Shown piece after piece: positions 30,527 through 40,342 of a DNA stretch of 64,000 nt (within the stretch, counting starts at the first letter, position 1; every line of letters starts with the position of its first letter). The notes below the pieces were generated by a model. That model was given only the letters and a program-made list of their open reading frames with translations, made no database searches and was not told where the DNA came from. A program made the translations under genes and the position numbers. Source of the stretch: an uncultured Anaerolineales bacterium (GTDB lineage: Bacteria; Chloroflexota; Anaerolineae; Anaerolineales; Villigracilaceae). The DNA lies in contig CALFXA010000238.1 in assembly GCA_937928015.1 (NCBI GenBank), positions 1 to 64,000 on the forward strand, in the 5' to 3' direction.

Positions 30527-31282
30527 ATGTCTGGTCATTCAAAGTGGTCCACCATTAAACGCAAGAAAGGCGTAGCCGACGCCAAGCGCGGCGCGGTCTT
30601 CACGCGTCTGTCGCGCGAAATCGTCATGGCAGCCCGCTCGGGCGGCAGCGATATCGAGTCCAACTTCCGCCTGCGCCTGGCCGTGGATAAGGCCCGTGCC
30701 GAGAACATGCCGAAGGATAACATCGAGCGCGCCATCCGCCGCGGCGCGGGTGAGGACAAGGACAGCGCCGCGTTCGAGGAGATCACCCTCGAAGGCTACG
30801 GTCCGCATGGCTCGGCCATGATGGTATCCTGCGTCACCGATAACCGCAATCGCACCGTCGCCGACCTGCGTCACGCCTTCAGCAAGGCAGGCGGCAATAT
30901 GGCCGAGGCGGGCGCGGTGGGCTGGCAATTCGACCGCAAGTCGTACTTCGCCTTCCCCACCAGCATGTTGGGCTTCGACAAGGCCTTCGAACTGGGCGTG
31001 GAAGCAGGCGCCGACGATGTGGTCGACGGCGGCGATGTCATCGAAATTTACGGACCCGTCGAGGCCTTCAAGACCATCGCCGACGCGCTGCATCACGCGC
31101 ATGTCCAACCTGATGAAGCGGGCCTGCGCATGATTGCCAAGCAGGAGGTCGAGCTCAATGTCGATGGCACGCTCTCGGTCCTCAAGATGATCGAGACCAT
31201 CGAAGAACTCGACGACGTGCAGGACGTGTTCCACAACGTCAAGGTCTCCGAAGAAGCCCTGGCCGCGCTGGAAGCCGAGTAA
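30527..31282 (+). CDS. yebC: YebC/PmpR-family protein
   Basis: The 251-residue protein starts MSGHSKWSTIKRKKG and contains FTRLSREIVMAARSGG and GGNMAEAGAVGWQFDRK, all diagnostic of YebC. Family members act as DNA-binding regulators (PmpR) or, as shown more recently, help translation of proline-rich stretches. AAGGAG precedes ATG 30527. Its location just ahead of ruvC and ruvA is a widely conserved order. Confidence 0.95.
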   Translation: MSGHSKWSTIKRKKGVADAKRGAVFTRLSREIVMAARSGGSDIESNFRLRLAVDKARAENMPKDNIERAIRRGAGEDKDSAAFEEITLEGYGPHGSAMMVSCVTDNRNRTVADLRHAFSKAGGNMAEAGAVGWQFDRKSYFAFPTSMLGFDKAFELGVEAGADDVVDGGDVIEIYGPVEAFKTIADALHHAHVQPDEAGLRMIAKQEVELNVDGTLSVLKMIETIEELDDVQDVFHNVKVSEEALAALEAE

Positions 31283-31292
31283 TGTGTAAACC

Positions 31293-31331
31293 AGACCTCG
31301 GAGGCTTTAAAAGCCTCCGAGGTCTCTCTTT
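31293..31331 (+). terminator. terminator after yebC
   Basis: AGACCTCGGAGGCTT / AAGCCTCCGAGGTCT is a 15-bp perfect stem followed by CTCTTTTT, only nine bases before ruvC. Confidence 0.9.
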
Positions 31332-31339
31332 TTAAGCCC

Positions 31340-31819
31340 ATGACCCTCGCCCTCGGAATTGACCCTGGCACCGCCACGACCGGCTTTGGCCTCGTCCGCC
31401 TCGAACGCGACGGGAGCCTGGCCGCCGTTAAATACGGCGTGATCCTCACCCCCAAGGATGCCTCCGCCCCCGCCCGCCTGGAGATGCTCTACGACCAGTT
31501 GCGCGACCTGCTGACTCAATATCACCCCGACACAGCCGCCGTGGAAAAGTTATTCTTCCAGCGTAACGTAAGCACCGCCATCGCGGTTGGACAGGCACGC
31601 GGCGTGGTCATGCTGGCCCTGCAACAGGCGCACATCGAGCCCTTTGAGTACACCCCGAACGAGGTCAAGCAAGCCGTGGCGGGTTACGGCTCCGCAGATA
31701 AACGCCAGGTCCAGGACATGGTCCGCGCCCTGCTGCAACTGGACTCCATCCCCAAACCCGACGACGCCGCCGATGCGCTGGCCATCGCCATCACGCATTT
31801 GAATACGAAGAGATATTAA
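31340..31819 (+). CDS. ruvC: Holliday junction endonuclease RuvC
   Basis: The 159-residue resolvase cuts Holliday junctions with RuvAB. Catalytic acidic residues are visible in LGIDPGTATTGFG (Asp 7), AVEKLFF (Glu) and the C-terminal PDDAADALAIAITH pair. The length is normal. RuvA follows 78 bases on after an inverted repeat. ruvB is not in the window. Confidence 0.96.
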   Translation: MTLALGIDPGTATTGFGLVRLERDGSLAAVKYGVILTPKDASAPARLEMLYDQLRDLLTQYHPDTAAVEKLFFQRNVSTAIAVGQARGVVMLALQQAHIEPFEYTPNEVKQAVAGYGSADKRQVQDMVRALLQLDSIPKPDDAADALAIAITHLNTKRY

Positions 31820-31879
31820 ACACGAAGGATACCAAGGACACAGAGGAAAACCATTGTGCCCTTCGTGTCCTTCGTGTTT
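31818..31879. repeat. inverted repeat between ruvC and ruvA
   Basis: AAACACGAAGGA / TCCTTCGTGTTT form perfect 12-bp arms around a 38-base centre containing further CCAAGGACAC / GTGCCCTTCG pieces. It belongs to the ACGAAGG-type interspersed repeats seen in many genomes, and starts within the ruvC stop codon. Confidence 0.7.
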
Positions 31880-31897
31880 AAAAGGTAAAATAGCCCC

Positions 31898-32473
31898 ATG
31901 ATAGCAACCCTGCGTGGCGAAATTACTCAGATCGAAGATACCGCCCTTATCATTGAAGTCGGCGGGGTGGGCATGCGCGTCTTTGCCCCCGCGCCATTGC
32001 GGGCCAGGTTCAAGGTGGGCGAGGTGGCATTCATCTATACCCATCTCGTCGTGCGCGAGGATGCGCTGACCCTGTACGGGTTCGAATCCCAGGCGGACCG
32101 CGACCTGTTCAACCTGTTGCTCGGTGTGGACGGCGTCGGCCCCAAGGTGGCGCTCTCCGTACTTTCCACGCTGACGCTGGACGCCGTGCAACGTGCCATC
32201 TTCGCCGAGGAAGCCGACCTGCTGAGCCGCGTCCCAGGCGTGGGCAAGAAGACCGCCCAGAAGATCGCCCTGCACCTCAAGGACAAACTCAAGCCGAGCG
32301 ACGCGCTGGCCCACGTCGCTGCGATGACCGACTTCGACAGCGAGGTCCTCGCTGCCCTGACCGCCCTGGGCTATTCGGTGGTTGAAGCGCAGGCCGCCAT
32401 CCAGTCTCTGCCCAAAGACGCGCCCACCGACGTGGAAGAACGTCTGCGCATGGCGCTAGGCTATTTCCAGTAA
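31898..32473 (+). CDS. ruvA: Holliday junction branch-migration protein RuvA
   Basis: The 191-residue protein has the N-terminal OB domain (MIATLRGEITQIEDT), two helix-hairpin-helix motifs in LLGVDGVGPKVALSVL and SRVPGVGKKTAQKIALHL, and the small C-terminal RuvB-binding domain ending LRMALGYFQ. It binds four-way junctions as a tetramer and recruits RuvB. The next gene begins four bases after its stop. Confidence 0.96.
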   Translation: MIATLRGEITQIEDTALIIEVGGVGMRVFAPAPLRARFKVGEVAFIYTHLVVREDALTLYGFESQADRDLFNLLLGVDGVGPKVALSVLSTLTLDAVQRAIFAEEADLLSRVPGVGKKTAQKIALHLKDKLKPSDALAHVAAMTDFDSEVLAALTALGYSVVEAQAAIQSLPKDAPTDVEERLRMALGYFQ

Positions 32474-32476
32474 CGT

Positions 32477-34507
32477 ATGCTCACCAAACTTAGTCGTTCT
32501 CGCTGGACCGAGGTCGTCTTGCTGGTCCTGGTCAATGTGCTTGTATATCTGCCAAGCGTGTTGCGCCTGGGTTATTATCGCGATGAATGGTATTTTCTCT
32601 ACGATGGCGTGATCGGTGGGCGTGGCATCTTCTGGGACATGTTCCTCAGTGACCGTCCCGCGCGCGGATTGTTCTTCGAAGCGCTCTTTTCCCTGACCCA
32701 TTTCAATCCACTGACCAATCAACTGCTTACGTTGCTGTGGCGCGTACTGGGCAGTCTGTGCGTCTTCTGGCTAATCAAATTGATTTGGCCTACGCAACGC
32801 CGCGCCGCATGGATCGCGGCTGTTCTGTTTGGCACGTTCCCCGGTTTTCTGTGGTGGGTGGCGGGCATTGAATATCAGCCCATCGTGTTGAGCGCCTCGC
32901 TGATGGTGCTTTCGTTCGCGCTGACGGTCAAGGCATTTCAAACTCAACCTCTCACTTCGCGCATCGCGTTTACAGCGGGCGCGATCTTCACAGGCTGGCT
33001 GTATGTGGCGTTGGTCGAATACGCTACAGGCATGGAACTGTTCCGCCTGGCGCTGATCTTTGTGTTGGTTGCGCGGCGGAATCCCGTATCCACATTTTGG
33101 ACGAAGGCACGTGAAACGTTGCGTGTCTGGTGGATCAACGTCATCATTCCTGCTGGATTTTTGTTCTGGCGTCTTTTCATCTTTAATAATGAACGCAAGG
33201 CCACAGACTTGGGCGAGCAGGTCGGCAACCTGTTCGGTGATCCGTTACACGTCGGTGCGGATTGGCTGCTCAATTTTATTCGTAGCGCGCTCAATGTGAC
33301 GGTGGCGGCCTGGGTCGCGCCGTTTCAACAAAATTTCTACAGCAACCCATTGAAGGAAATGGTCATCGCCATCGTGGTGGCGGCTGGGGTGCTGATTCTC
33401 TTTTGGGTGGCGAATCAGGCTGTGGCGTCGAAGGAATCGCCTTCCCCCGAATCCAATTGGCGCGGTGAGATGCTCCTGCTCGGGCTGGTGGGCTTGGGGG
33501 CAGGCATCCTGCCTGTGGTGGTGGTTAATCGCTACATCGTGTTCGATGCGTATTCGCATTATTCACTACCCGCTTCACTGGGTGGTGTTCTACTGGTGAC
33601 GGTCTTTGCATTATGGATTAACTCCGAGCGGGCGCGGACTGTATTCCTCTCGTTGCTGCTGACGCTGACGACGCTTTCGCAGGTGGGGTTGGGCAGCAAG
33701 GCGTTGGCCGAGGAACAGAAGATCAACGAGTTTTGGTGGCAGTTCAGTTGGCGCGTGCCCGCGCTCAAGGCGGGGACGATGCTGGCGGTGAACTATCCGC
33801 AGATCGAATACACCGAAGATTACGAGACCGTCTCGGGCCCTGCCAATTTGATCTATTTCCCTACGCCGACGAATGCCTCGCCCGTGGTTTATCCCGTCAC
33901 CGCCATGTCGCTGACGGATAACGATCTGCTCGACACCTACGTGGGCAGGCTCTCGATGGAGCGCACGATCCGCAGTCATACATTCACCATCGACTACGGC
34001 AACGCGCTGGTCATCAGCCAGCCCGACCCAAGTGCCTGCGTCCATGTCTTGGATGCGCGCTGGCCAGACCTCTCCGCTGCGGACAAGAGCGCGTTCCTTC
34101 TGATTGCACCGAAAACGAAGATCGAGAATGTCATGACCGATGCTGAGCCTGCCCAGGTTCCAGAAAGAATCTTCGGCGCGGAACCCACACACGATTGGTG
34201 TTACTACTATCAAAAAGCGGACCTGGCCCGTCAGGTGGAGGACTGGCAGGCCATCGCCAACCTCAATCAGCAAGCCGCCAGCCTGGGGCTGCATCCCAAC
34301 GACCAGATCGAGTGGATGCCTTTCCTGCAGGCTGCTGCCGTCCTCGGCGACGAGAAACAAGTCAAACAAATTTCTACGCGCATCAACTCCGTTACATTCT
34401 ACAAACAACAGGCCTGTCAGAATCTGCGCGCGATGAGAGGCTATGGATATCCGCTCGCGCCCGGGATGGATAAACTGGTGGGTGAATTGTTCTGCGGCGG
34501 AAAGTGA
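32477..34507 (+). CDS. large polytopic membrane protein, possible GT-C glycosyltransferase
   Basis: The 676-residue protein has about ten to eleven membrane helices (10-440) and a C-terminal soluble part with tetratricopeptide-like helices (about 600-670). The first outer loop reads RLGYYRDEWYFLYDG, followed by SDRPARGLFFE. An acidic pair in this loop is where GT-C enzymes bind the lipid-phosphate sugar. No closer family is recognised. It starts four bases after ruvA, so it is translated from the same message, though no functional link to recombination is apparent. Confidence 0.55.
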   Translation: MLTKLSRSRWTEVVLLVLVNVLVYLPSVLRLGYYRDEWYFLYDGVIGGRGIFWDMFLSDRPARGLFFEALFSLTHFNPLTNQLLTLLWRVLGSLCVFWLIKLIWPTQRRAAWIAAVLFGTFPGFLWWVAGIEYQPIVLSASLMVLSFALTVKAFQTQPLTSRIAFTAGAIFTGWLYVALVEYATGMELFRLALIFVLVARRNPVSTFWTKARETLRVWWINVIIPAGFLFWRLFIFNNERKATDLGEQVGNLFGDPLHVGADWLLNFIRSALNVTVAAWVAPFQQNFYSNPLKEMVIAIVVAAGVLILFWVANQAVASKESPSPESNWRGEMLLLGLVGLGAGILPVVVVNRYIVFDAYSHYSLPASLGGVLLVTVFALWINSERARTVFLSLLLTLTTLSQVGLGSKALAEEQKINEFWWQFSWRVPALKAGTMLAVNYPQIEYTEDYETVSGPANLIYFPTPTNASPVVYPVTAMSLTDNDLLDTYVGRLSMERTIRSHTFTIDYGNALVISQPDPSACVHVLDARWPDLSAADKSAFLLIAPKTKIENVMTDAEPAQVPERIFGAEPTHDWCYYYQKADLARQVEDWQAIANLNQQAASLGLHPNDQIEWMPFLQAAAVLGDEKQVKQISTRINSVTFYKQQACQNLRAMRGYGYPLAPGMDKLVGELFCGGK

Positions 34508-34522
34508 ACCGATAAACGTCCC

Positions 34523-34551
34523 TTGACGGTTTTTCTCTTTTGTTTGATAAT
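34523..34551 (+). promoter_or_regulatory. sigma-70 promoter of arsR-CDF operon
   Basis: TTGACG, a 17-base spacer and GATAAT stand just before the operator-like palindrome. Confidence 0.8.
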
Positions 34552-34555
34552 AATG

Positions 34556-34581
34556 AATATATGAGCAAGTATTCATATATT
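34556..34581 (+). promoter_or_regulatory. SmtB/CzrA-type operator
   Basis: The 12-2-12 imperfect palindrome AATATATGAGCA-AG-TATTCATATATT (10 of 12 positions paired) overlaps the predicted start of transcription and resembles known zinc-sensor ArsR operators (TGAAC...TATTCA type). Confidence 0.8.
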
Positions 34582-34596
34582 ATGAAATAAATTGAC

Positions 34597-34884
34597 ATGC
34601 CCAATCAAACCGAATTTATCCGCCTGGCAGAACTCTTCGACGCGTTGAGCGACCCCACCCGCCTGCGTATCATCTCCACGTTGATGGAGGGCGAACACAG
34701 CGTTGGTGAGATTGCAGTGTTGGTCGAGCTGTCCGAGTCGGCGGTCTCGCATCAGTTGCGCGGATTGCGTCACATGCACCTCGTGCGTGCGCGCAAGGCG
34801 GGACGGCAAGTGTTCTACAGCCTCGACGACGATCATATCGCGCGGTTATATCAGCTTGGGCTGGATCATGTTGTACATGGATGA
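34597..34884 (+). CDS. ArsR/SmtB-family zinc-type metalloregulator
   Basis: The 95-residue winged-helix repressor has the recognition helix region VELSESAVSHQLRGLRHMHL and, in the last helix, the full alpha-5 zinc ligand set D-x-H-x10-H-x2-H (DDDHIARLYQLGLDHVVH), as in CzrA/SmtB. Zinc or cobalt should release it from the operator just upstream. The stop overlaps the start of the CDF transporter gene, so both are made together: a classical efflux-sensor pair. Confidence 0.93.
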   Translation: MPNQTEFIRLAELFDALSDPTRLRIISTLMEGEHSVGEIAVLVELSESAVSHQLRGLRHMHLVRARKAGRQVFYSLDDDHIARLYQLGLDHVVHG

Positions 34885-35842
34885 CTCAATGACCCATTCC
34901 CACTCTCACGCACATTCTCATTTTGGTGATGTCGCCAAACAGACGACGGGACGCCTGGTCCTGTCCCTCGGCCTGACCCTGGGTTTTGTGTTCTTCGAGG
35001 CTGCGGCAGGATTCTTCTCGAACAGCCTGGCCCTGTTGACCGATGCCGCCCACAACCTGACTGATGTCATCGCGCTCGGCCTGAGTTGGTTCGCCATCCG
35101 CCTGACGGCCCAGCCCGCCAATGCGCGCCAGACCTATGGCTATCATCGCGCGGGCATCCTGGTCGCGCTGGTCAATGCCAGCACGCTGGTGGTAATTGCC
35201 ATCGGCATCTTCGTCGAGGCGTATCATCGGTTCATGTCGCCCACCGAGGTCAAGGCGGGGATCCTGATCGGCGTCGGCGCGGTGGCCTTCGTCATCAACC
35301 TGGTTACGGCTTTGCTGGTGAAACAAGGCAGCGAACATGACCTCAACCTGCGCTCGGCTTTCCTGCACCTGATGGGTGATGTATTGTCCACGCTGGGAGC
35401 GGTGCTGGCGGGTGTCGTCATCTACTTCACGGGCTGGGACTGGCTCGACCCGTTGGTCAGCGTGCTGATTGGCGGGATGATCTTGTGGGGGGCATGGGGC
35501 ATCCTGCGCGAGACGGTGGATATTCTGCTCGAATCCACGCCGCGTGATGTGAATGTTGACGCGATGGTGAGCGACATCAAAAAGATCGACGGCGTGTTGG
35601 GCGTCCACGACCTGCACGTGTGGAGCATCACCAGCGGCTTGCGTACCATGTCAGCGCATATCCTGACGGCGGACCTACCCATCAGCATGGGAGCGGGCAT
35701 CCAGGCCCAGGTCAACGAATTGCTGGCGCACGAGTACAACATTGCCCACGCCACGCTGCAACTGGAATGCGCGAACTGTCAGCCTGAGGGTTTGTACTGC
35801 TGTATCGAAGCGGGACAGGCCCACGTCCACGAACAGATGTGA
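34877..35842 (+). CDS. cation diffusion facilitator (zinc/cobalt efflux)
   Basis: The 321-residue CDF transporter has a His-rich N-terminus (THSHSHAHSH), six membrane helices with LLTDAAHNLTDVIALGLSW carrying the site-A HxxxD pattern (AAHNLTD), a second HLMGDVLSTLGA, and a C-terminal ferredoxin-like domain with VHDLHVWSIT and SAHILTADLP; it ends with a Cys/His stretch. It exports metal in exchange for protons. ATG 34877 overlaps arsR by eight bases; ATG 34889 (MTHSHSH) is an equally plausible start. Confidence 0.93.
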   Translation: MDDSMTHSHSHAHSHFGDVAKQTTGRLVLSLGLTLGFVFFEAAAGFFSNSLALLTDAAHNLTDVIALGLSWFAIRLTAQPANARQTYGYHRAGILVALVNASTLVVIAIGIFVEAYHRFMSPTEVKAGILIGVGAVAFVINLVTALLVKQGSEHDLNLRSAFLHLMGDVLSTLGAVLAGVVIYFTGWDWLDPLVSVLIGGMILWGAWGILRETVDILLESTPRDVNVDAMVSDIKKIDGVLGVHDLHVWSITSGLRTMSAHILTADLPISMGAGIQAQVNELLAHEYNIAHATLQLECANCQPEGLYCCIEAGQAHVHEQM

Positions 35843-35845
35843 CAC

Positions 35846-35885
35846 GAGATGTCGGAAACGGAAAAAGCTTCCGACGTCTCTTTTC
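35846..35885 (+). terminator. terminator after CDF gene
   Basis: GAGATGTCGGAA / TTCCGACGTCTC (one mismatch) is followed by TTTT. Confidence 0.8.
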
Positions 35886-35897
35886 GACAAAACGGGG

Positions 35898-35915
35898 CAA
35901 TTGTCATGACAATTG
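35898..35915. promoter_or_regulatory. 18-bp perfect palindrome upstream of icd
   Basis: CAATTGTCATGACAATTG is a perfect palindrome about 28 bases upstream of a TATAAT box (35943-35948) and 67 bases before the icd start. It looks like a dimeric regulator site; no matching regulator is identified. Confidence 0.6.
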
Positions 35916-35981
35916 TCACTGAATTTGGGTGAAATGCGGGTATATAATTTTTCTGATAATTTCGCTAAGGAGAGAAACCAA

Positions 35982-37382
<1,401 letters not shown>

Positions 37383-37403
37383 TGAGTAAGAAGTAAAAAG
37401 TAA

Positions 37404-37437
37404 CGAGTCGGGATTGTATCCCGACTCGTTTTTATTT
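37404..37437 (+). terminator. terminator after icd
   Basis: CGAGTCGGGA / TCCCGACTCG with loop TTGTA is followed by TTTTTATTTT. Confidence 0.92.
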
Positions 37438-37516
37438 TGGAATTTAACCTAGTTGTTGTAATCGTGCTGTGCAGTTTCTGATAATTTGCAATGAACACAG
37501 AGCATCCGTCCCGCCA

Positions 37517-38233
37517 CTAACTAAATAGTAGGGTCAGCATGATGGGGGCAAACGATGCTTGTGTATTTGCCAGGGCCATTAACATGAGTAACAGAGTGGC
37601 AGGGACAGCTAGCACTCCGATTGTGATGAGCGCCTTATTCTTCAGGCTCCACAAGTCCTCACTGGTACGCGAAACCTTTATCAGTTTCCGCCATATGCTC
37701 ATGGCGAAGATGGCGACCAAGACCAGCAAGATGCTACAGACGATTGCCTTTGGCCGCTGCCAGGAGAGCCGTTTATCCACTTCACTTTGCAAAATAGATG
37801 GTAGTTGGACACCGCCCGATTGCGCCCAAGTATCGACAGCCTGATACAGTGCAGCTTTTTGCGTGCCGTCCTGCGGCGTACCGAGGTCCGGAATAGATTG
37901 GATAAATCCCTCTTGAGGATTTAGGGCATTGCTTAGGTTTGCCGCCACGATCAAAAGCATGAACAGCGTAACGATAGTGCTTACCAGACCGAAAGAGAAA
38001 TAAGTTGTTTTTTCGAATGTCCAGTTGCGAGTTGTGTTTTTGGGTATTCTCCCAAACTGTTGCCAAAGGTACACACTGAGCGTCATGAGAAGGAGCGTAA
38101 AAATGCCTCCCTCGATAAAGAGCGCGGCATGATATGTGGTGTAATCGTGCAACAGCGTATGATAGGCGGGATTGGAGAATGAGCCAGATTGTGCCAGGTG
38201 ATAAAGAGTATTTTGCAGATTGTCGTTGTTCAT
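37517..38233 (-). CDS. membrane protein of unknown function
   Basis: The 238-residue protein has four predicted membrane helices (about 40-60, 85-105, 170-190, 210-235) and an outer loop with NPQEGFIQSIPDLGTPQDG. The start is uncertain: ATG 38233 is used, with no clear ribosome site; the frame extends to 38278 across a hairpin. I do not recognise a family. It follows a DUF4386 gene on the same strand, from which a stem-loop separates it. Confidence 0.55.
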   Translation of the reverse strand: MNNDNLQNTLYHLAQSGSFSNPAYHTLLHDYTTYHAALFIEGGIFTLLLMTLSVYLWQQFGRIPKNTTRNWTFEKTTYFSFGLVSTIVTLFMLLIVAANLSNALNPQEGFIQSIPDLGTPQDGTQKAALYQAVDTWAQSGGVQLPSILQSEVDKRLSWQRPKAIVCSILLVLVAIFAMSIWRKLIKVSRTSEDLWSLKNKALITIGVLAVPATLLLMLMALANTQASFAPIMLTLLFS

Positions 38234-38254
38234 GGTAAGTCTAAAAGTCCTTAA

Positions 38255-38289
38255 GATATTGCCTCTTACAGGTTGCAAGAGGCAATATC
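38255..38289 (-). terminator. stem-loop after DUF4386 gene
   Basis: GATATTGCCTCTT / AAGAGGCAATATC are perfect 13-bp arms around a nine-base loop. The T run on the minus strand is weak (TTAAGGACTTTT), so termination may be partial. Confidence 0.65.
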
Positions 38290-38318
38290 ACAGATCGGTT
38301 TCAAATGACGCATTGAAC

Positions 38319-39023
38319 TTATTTGGTTAAAATTGCCTCGGTATTGAATCCCTTTGCAAACAACCAGATTGGCATAATGATGATTTCCCAGATGGCGACA
38401 GGAACCGCCAGGATTGACCCCGGGCCGCCAGGCGTGGGATCGAGAAGCCCAAACAGACCAATGACAGCGGCGGGTAATAGCAAGGCGTACCCAATAAAAC
38501 CAAAGATGGAGATGGCGCGAGGAACGAGTTTGGTTTTATAAAAGATCACGTTAAGAATGAGTCCGCCAATGCCGAGGAAAACCAACTGCAAGAGGTTCAG
38601 GAACCAGTTTTCTGCCTGTTTGAGGATCGAGCCGATGACTTGAAACTGGGCGGCATCCGCAGCCCCGGCCTGGATGAATTCGCGGCTCAACGGGATGAGC
38701 AACATGGCGAAGAAGACGCCGACGATCATCAGCAGAGACTCGAACATCCGCATGCTCACATATCCGAGCGCCATGCTTTCGCTGTGTTTCTTGAGGATTG
38801 GGTAGATCAAAAGCCCGATAAATACGATGCCGATGTCATTGATCATCCAACCGAACATCCCGCTGGTGATGGTCATGTTCTTGGGGAAAACCATTGTCAG
38901 ATAATCTGACGCGTTGATGATGGGGTTAATCAGGGCGGCACCGCCGATGGCGCCGACAGCCGTGATAATCCACAGCAAGGCCAGCCATATTTCCGTTTTA
39001 CGATAAGACGTATGTGAGGTCAT
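38319..39023 (-). CDS. DUF4386 domain-containing membrane protein
   Basis: The 234-residue protein has six membrane helices and the pattern of DUF4386 proteins: an N-terminal TEIWLALLWIITAVGAIGG, a central SMALGYVSMRMFESLLMIVGV and the C-terminal helix before LFAKGFN. Family members are common in Bacillota, Bacteroidota and Chloroflexota and have no known role. It may be cotranscribed with the NTF2-like gene 84 bases upstream. Confidence 0.78.
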   Translation of the reverse strand: MTSHTSYRKTEIWLALLWIITAVGAIGGAALINPIINASDYLTMVFPKNMTITSGMFGWMINDIGIVFIGLLIYPILKKHSESMALGYVSMRMFESLLMIVGVFFAMLLIPLSREFIQAGAADAAQFQVIGSILKQAENWFLNLLQLVFLGIGGLILNVIFYKTKLVPRAISIFGFIGYALLLPAAVIGLFGLLDPTPGGPGSILAVPVAIWEIIIMPIWLFAKGFNTEAILTK

Positions 39024-39107
39024 TATTGATTGTTCCTTTTTTGGTATCAGTATTTGTCGAAAGAATTAACTACTCTATGATGAACTGAATTAATGGCTTT
39101 ATTTGTT

Positions 39108-39449
39108 CTATTGATCACCTCTTCCTTTGTAGGCGCGAATGGATAGAATTTTGCCAGAGACATCAAAGGTGATAATGTCCACTACATATAATTCGTCAGC
39201 TTCATTCAAGGTGATTTTCAATTCGGCGGCGACAGTATCTCGATTTTCGTAGAGAAAAAGCGGCTCGATCACAATTGAATTGACGGCATCAAAATTATTA
39301 CGTGTTTCTGCGAGGGCGCTGGATTTTCCGCGAGCTACTATATTCCAGTCGCGTAGAATAACCTCGTCATCGAACATTTCAGCAATTCCGTCAATATTTT
39401 TCTCGGCATAACATCTTAGATAAGCCAGACATAATTCTTTGTTAGACAT
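39108..39449 (-). CDS. SnoaL/NTF2-like protein
   Basis: The 113-residue protein fits the NTF2-like cone fold: an N-terminal helix LCLAYLRCYAEKNIDGIAEMFDDEVILRD split by the Met-Phe pair, then strands ending VVDIITFDVSGKILSIRAYKG. Members include small isomerases, hydrolases and ligand-binding proteins; residues here do not decide. GGAGAATAT precedes the ATG. It lies between a regulator gene and a DUF4386 gene on the same strand. Confidence 0.72.
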   Translation of the reverse strand: MSNKELCLAYLRCYAEKNIDGIAEMFDDEVILRDWNIVARGKSSALAETRNNFDAVNSIVIEPLFLYENRDTVAAELKITLNEADELYVVDIITFDVSGKILSIRAYKGRGDQ

Positions 39450-39491
39450 ATATTCTCCAATGCGAAGGGTGAAATACTTCTTGATTATGAG

Positions 39492-39719
39492 TCAGGGTTG
39501 AGCATCCTCGAGGTGATAGGAAAAGACTTCTTCCAACGGCACGCCGAAAACGTGTGCGATGCGAAAGGCCAATTCCAGCGACGGGGAATATTTGTCCTGT
39601 TCCATGGCGATGATTGTCTGGCGGGTCACGCCGACCTTTTCGGCCAGTTGCTGCTGGGTCATCTCATCGCGAAAAAAACGTAACTTCCGAATGTTGTTGC
39701 TGATTTTGCCCTTTGCCAT
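39492..39719 (-). CDS. XRE-family (Cro/CI-type) transcriptional regulator
   Basis: The 75-residue protein is a lone helix-turn-helix domain: FFRDEMTQQQLAEKVGVTRQ then TIIAMEQDKYSPSLELAFRIA. It starts one base after the stop of the upstream membrane-protein gene, and the pair resembles the common XRE regulator/small membrane protein operon in which the regulator controls its own unit. An inverted repeat upstream of the pair is the likely operator. Confidence 0.88.
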   Translation of the reverse strand: MAKGKISNNIRKLRFFRDEMTQQQLAEKVGVTRQTIIAMEQDKYSPSLELAFRIAHVFGVPLEEVFSYHLEDAQP

Positions 39720-39720
39720 T

Positions 39721-40173
39721 TCAGAATCCTCTCCGATATAGAGTCAGCCGCCAAATGTCCGCGGCGACTTGCGCAAGCAGGCCGAAGAAGATCAGGGAGC
39801 AGAACATGACCAGTGGCGGCTGACCAAAGACGAAGGTCAGCATGGATAGCGCCACCCCGATGGTGGAGAAGGTGTACGCCACGCGCGTTCCTTTCAGGTC
39901 GATGAACTGGTCGCGCTCATCCTGGATATCCTCGATGTGCGGGTCCTCGTTCGTGCGAATCTTATGAACAATGCCGCCGGCAATGTGGGCAAAGATGCTT
40001 ACAAGGATGGTCCCAATGACCGCGAACACAGCCACCATTCCCCACAGCCAAAACAGATTCGTGGCGGTGAAGCGTTCGGTCTGGACCAGTTGCAGGACTT
40101 TGATCGAATAGAACCCCAGGATGAGGGCGAAGGTGGACAATGAAGCGACGATATTTTTCTCTTGAAATGACAT
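39721..40173 (-). CDS. membrane protein linked to XRE regulator (DUF2178-like)
   Basis: The 150-residue protein has four membrane helices arranged as two pairs around a cytoplasmic loop EDPHIEDIQDERDQFIDLKG. The acidic EDxRDxxI-type loop and partnership with an XRE regulator resemble DUF2178 proteins. ATG 40173 fits the MSFQEKN start; the longer frame runs through the operator region. The function is unknown. Confidence 0.7.
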   Translation of the reverse strand: MSFQEKNIVASLSTFALILGFYSIKVLQLVQTERFTATNLFWLWGMVAVFAVIGTILVSIFAHIAGGIVHKIRTNEDPHIEDIQDERDQFIDLKGTRVAYTFSTIGVALSMLTFVFGQPPLVMFCSLIFFGLLAQVAADIWRLTLYRRGF

Positions 40174-40199
40174 TTTTGCCTCTTTCTTGCGTGTATAAC

Positions 40200-40222
40200 T
40201 TATATTACCTATAGTAATATAA
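40200..40222. promoter_or_regulatory. operator-like inverted repeats upstream of the XRE unit
   Basis: TTATATTAC-CTATA-GTAATATAA has perfect 9-bp arms. An overlapping TATAGT...ACTATA pair extends to about 40231. The site is 27 bases before the membrane protein start and lies in very AT-rich DNA. Confidence 0.65.
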
Positions 40223-40269
40223 ACTATACTAAATGTCAAGTATTTCTTACTTACAATGAGGCAATTGAA

Positions 40270-40312
40270 AAGGAAAAATAAAAATGCGGCCATGAACTCA
40301 TGGCCGCATTTC
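40270..40312 (-). terminator. terminator after FKBP gene
   Basis: AATGCGGCCATG / CATGGCCGCATT (40283-40310), loop AACT, followed on the minus strand by TTTTATTTTTCC. Confidence 0.9.
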
Positions 40313-40342
40313 GATCCAAAACAATGCGAAACGTGCTTCGTT

